From assembly GCA_902591645.1 (NCBI GenBank), contig CACJBM010000009.1, forward strand, positions 1 to 44,727: DNA of 44,727 nt. Reading direction: 5' to 3'. A program made the position numbers and the translations under genes. Of this stretch, positions 44,245-44,727 are shown piece by piece. A model generated the notes under the pieces. It saw nothing but the letters and a program-made list of their open reading frames with translations, was not told where the DNA came from and did no database searches. Source of the DNA: an uncultured Verrucomicrobiota bacterium. Its GTDB lineage: Bacteria; Verrucomicrobiota; Verrucomicrobiae; Verrucomicrobiales; DEV007. The stretch's first letter is position 1; every line of letters begins with the position of its first letter.

Positions 44245-44727
44245 TTAAAGTTTTGTATAGCACACTGACTCACAAGGAAGGTCCCAATATCCCTTAAGTT
44301 CATCATTAAGTTTTGTCACGCTGAACGAAATTCCAGACATTTCCTGACAAGTCACTAAGGGCCCAACGATCGTATCATAAACACGAATCCCGCGCTCATT
44401 AAGGTATTCCTTGGCCTTCCTGAGACAAATCAAGCATTCCATCATCGTTGTGGCTCCTAAACTATTCACAAACAGTAGGATTTCATCACCTTCTTTGAGT
44501 TCGTCCACTTCTGAATCCTCAGCAAAGTCTTTAAAAATAAAGTCCAACATTTGCGGAGTCAAATCATCAGCTGTTGTCATTGGTATTTCAGAAACGCCCG
44601 GTTCACCGTGAATTCCCATGCCCAAACCTATGAGTGCCTCGTCAATTTCGAAGGTAGGTTTTCCAGTCGCAGGTATTGAACCAGGTGACATTGAAACGCC
44701 CACTGATCTTGTGTGTAGAACAGCTAA
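44245..44727 (-). CDS. dhaK: dihydroxyacetone kinase subunit DhaK, C-terminal part, runs off the window
   Basis: Only the C-terminal 160 residues are in the window; the frame is open to the last base (LAVLHTRSVGVSMSPGS), so the start lies beyond it. DhaK binds dihydroxyacetone covalently through a His; the motif GLGMGIHGEPGVSEI supplies that His. Other DhaK signatures are PATGKPTFEIDEA, FVNSLGATTMMECL and the C-terminal TCQEMSGISFSVTKLNDEL. DhaK proteins also include kinases for erythrulose and other short ketoses, and the subtype is not clear from this fragment. dhaL follows 19 bases downstream, then the lsrF-like gene. Confidence 0.88.
   Translation of the reverse strand, partial: LAVLHTRSVGVSMSPGSIPATGKPTFEIDEALIGLGMGIHGEPGVSEIPMTTADDLTPQMLDFIFKDFAEDSEVDELKEGDEILLFVNSLGATTMMECLICLRKAKEYLNERGIRVYDTIVGPLVTCQEMSGISFSVTKLNDELKGYWDLPCESVCYTKL

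Noticed and set aside
44226..44306. Upstream start for dhaL
   Set aside because: It would overlap dhaK extensively in a different frame; the ATG at 44225 gives the family length.

Overview
The window is a gene-dense chromosomal segment of about 44.7 kb with moderate to low GC. It most likely comes from a marine or other free-living member of the Verrucomicrobiota or the wider PVC group. This is inferred from the gene families: a DUF1592-type cytochrome-like protein overlapping a DUF1552 protein, a large secreted CotH protein with lamin-tail domains, an exported pentapeptide protein with a C-terminal 'E-S-x-DL-x-TW' module, a Bacteroidetes-like trimeric SdhCAB, and menaquinone as the quinone. 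No marker gene fixes the lineage. I see no phage, transposase, integrase, CRISPR array or rRNA, and no convincing intrinsic terminator.

Region by region: 35-3712 is a tight menBACE operon for menaquinone. It is followed tail-to-tail by a lone beta-ketoacyl synthase (3679-4893) that diverges from mnmH (4963-6024, tRNA selenouridine synthase). proBA (6040-8070, minus) makes proline precursors. Two near-identical tRNA-Arg(CCG) genes (8181 and 8767) bracket a small lipoprotein gene. At 8998-20335 lies a block of exported or membrane proteins: a small membrane protein, a 1473-residue CotH-like kinase-fold protein, the DUF1592/DUF1552 pair, a pentapeptide-repeat protein, a small possible ribbon-helix-helix protein and an EF-hand protein.

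20341-24701 is a carbohydrate cluster: ribulokinase, sugar-phosphate isomerase/epimerase-like TIM barrel and alpha/beta hydrolase on the minus strand, divergent from a class I (DhnA/LsrF-type) aldolase. Two tandem exported cyclophilins and dinB follow. At 27630-28322 there is an unannotated reading frame for a signal-peptide-bearing, probable outer-membrane beta-barrel protein, interrupted by two in-frame TGA codons 9 bases apart. sdhCAB (28331-31759, minus) diverges from an alanine:Na+ symporter, which is followed by a UvrD/PcrA-type helicase and malate dehydrogenase. DAHP synthase and a TlyA-type rRNA methyltransferase come next. 38648-41401 holds a secreted hydrolase with an N-terminal von Hippel-Lindau beta-like domain, followed by a secreted glycosidase-like beta-propeller protein. 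The right end has an LptF/LptG permease and a dhaK-dhaL-lsrF operon, with dhaK running off the window.

The core functions (menaquinone, SDH, MDH, DAHP synthase, proBA) describe a respiratory heterotroph. The accessory functions (secreted hydrolases, CotH and DUF1592 proteins, sugar kinase/aldolase sets, dhaKL-lsrF) fit polysaccharide or sugar-derivative catabolism. The observations most worth a second look are the doubly interrupted barrel gene, the mirror-symmetric CotH protein, the VHL-domain hydrolase, and the two unusual aldolase gene clusters.
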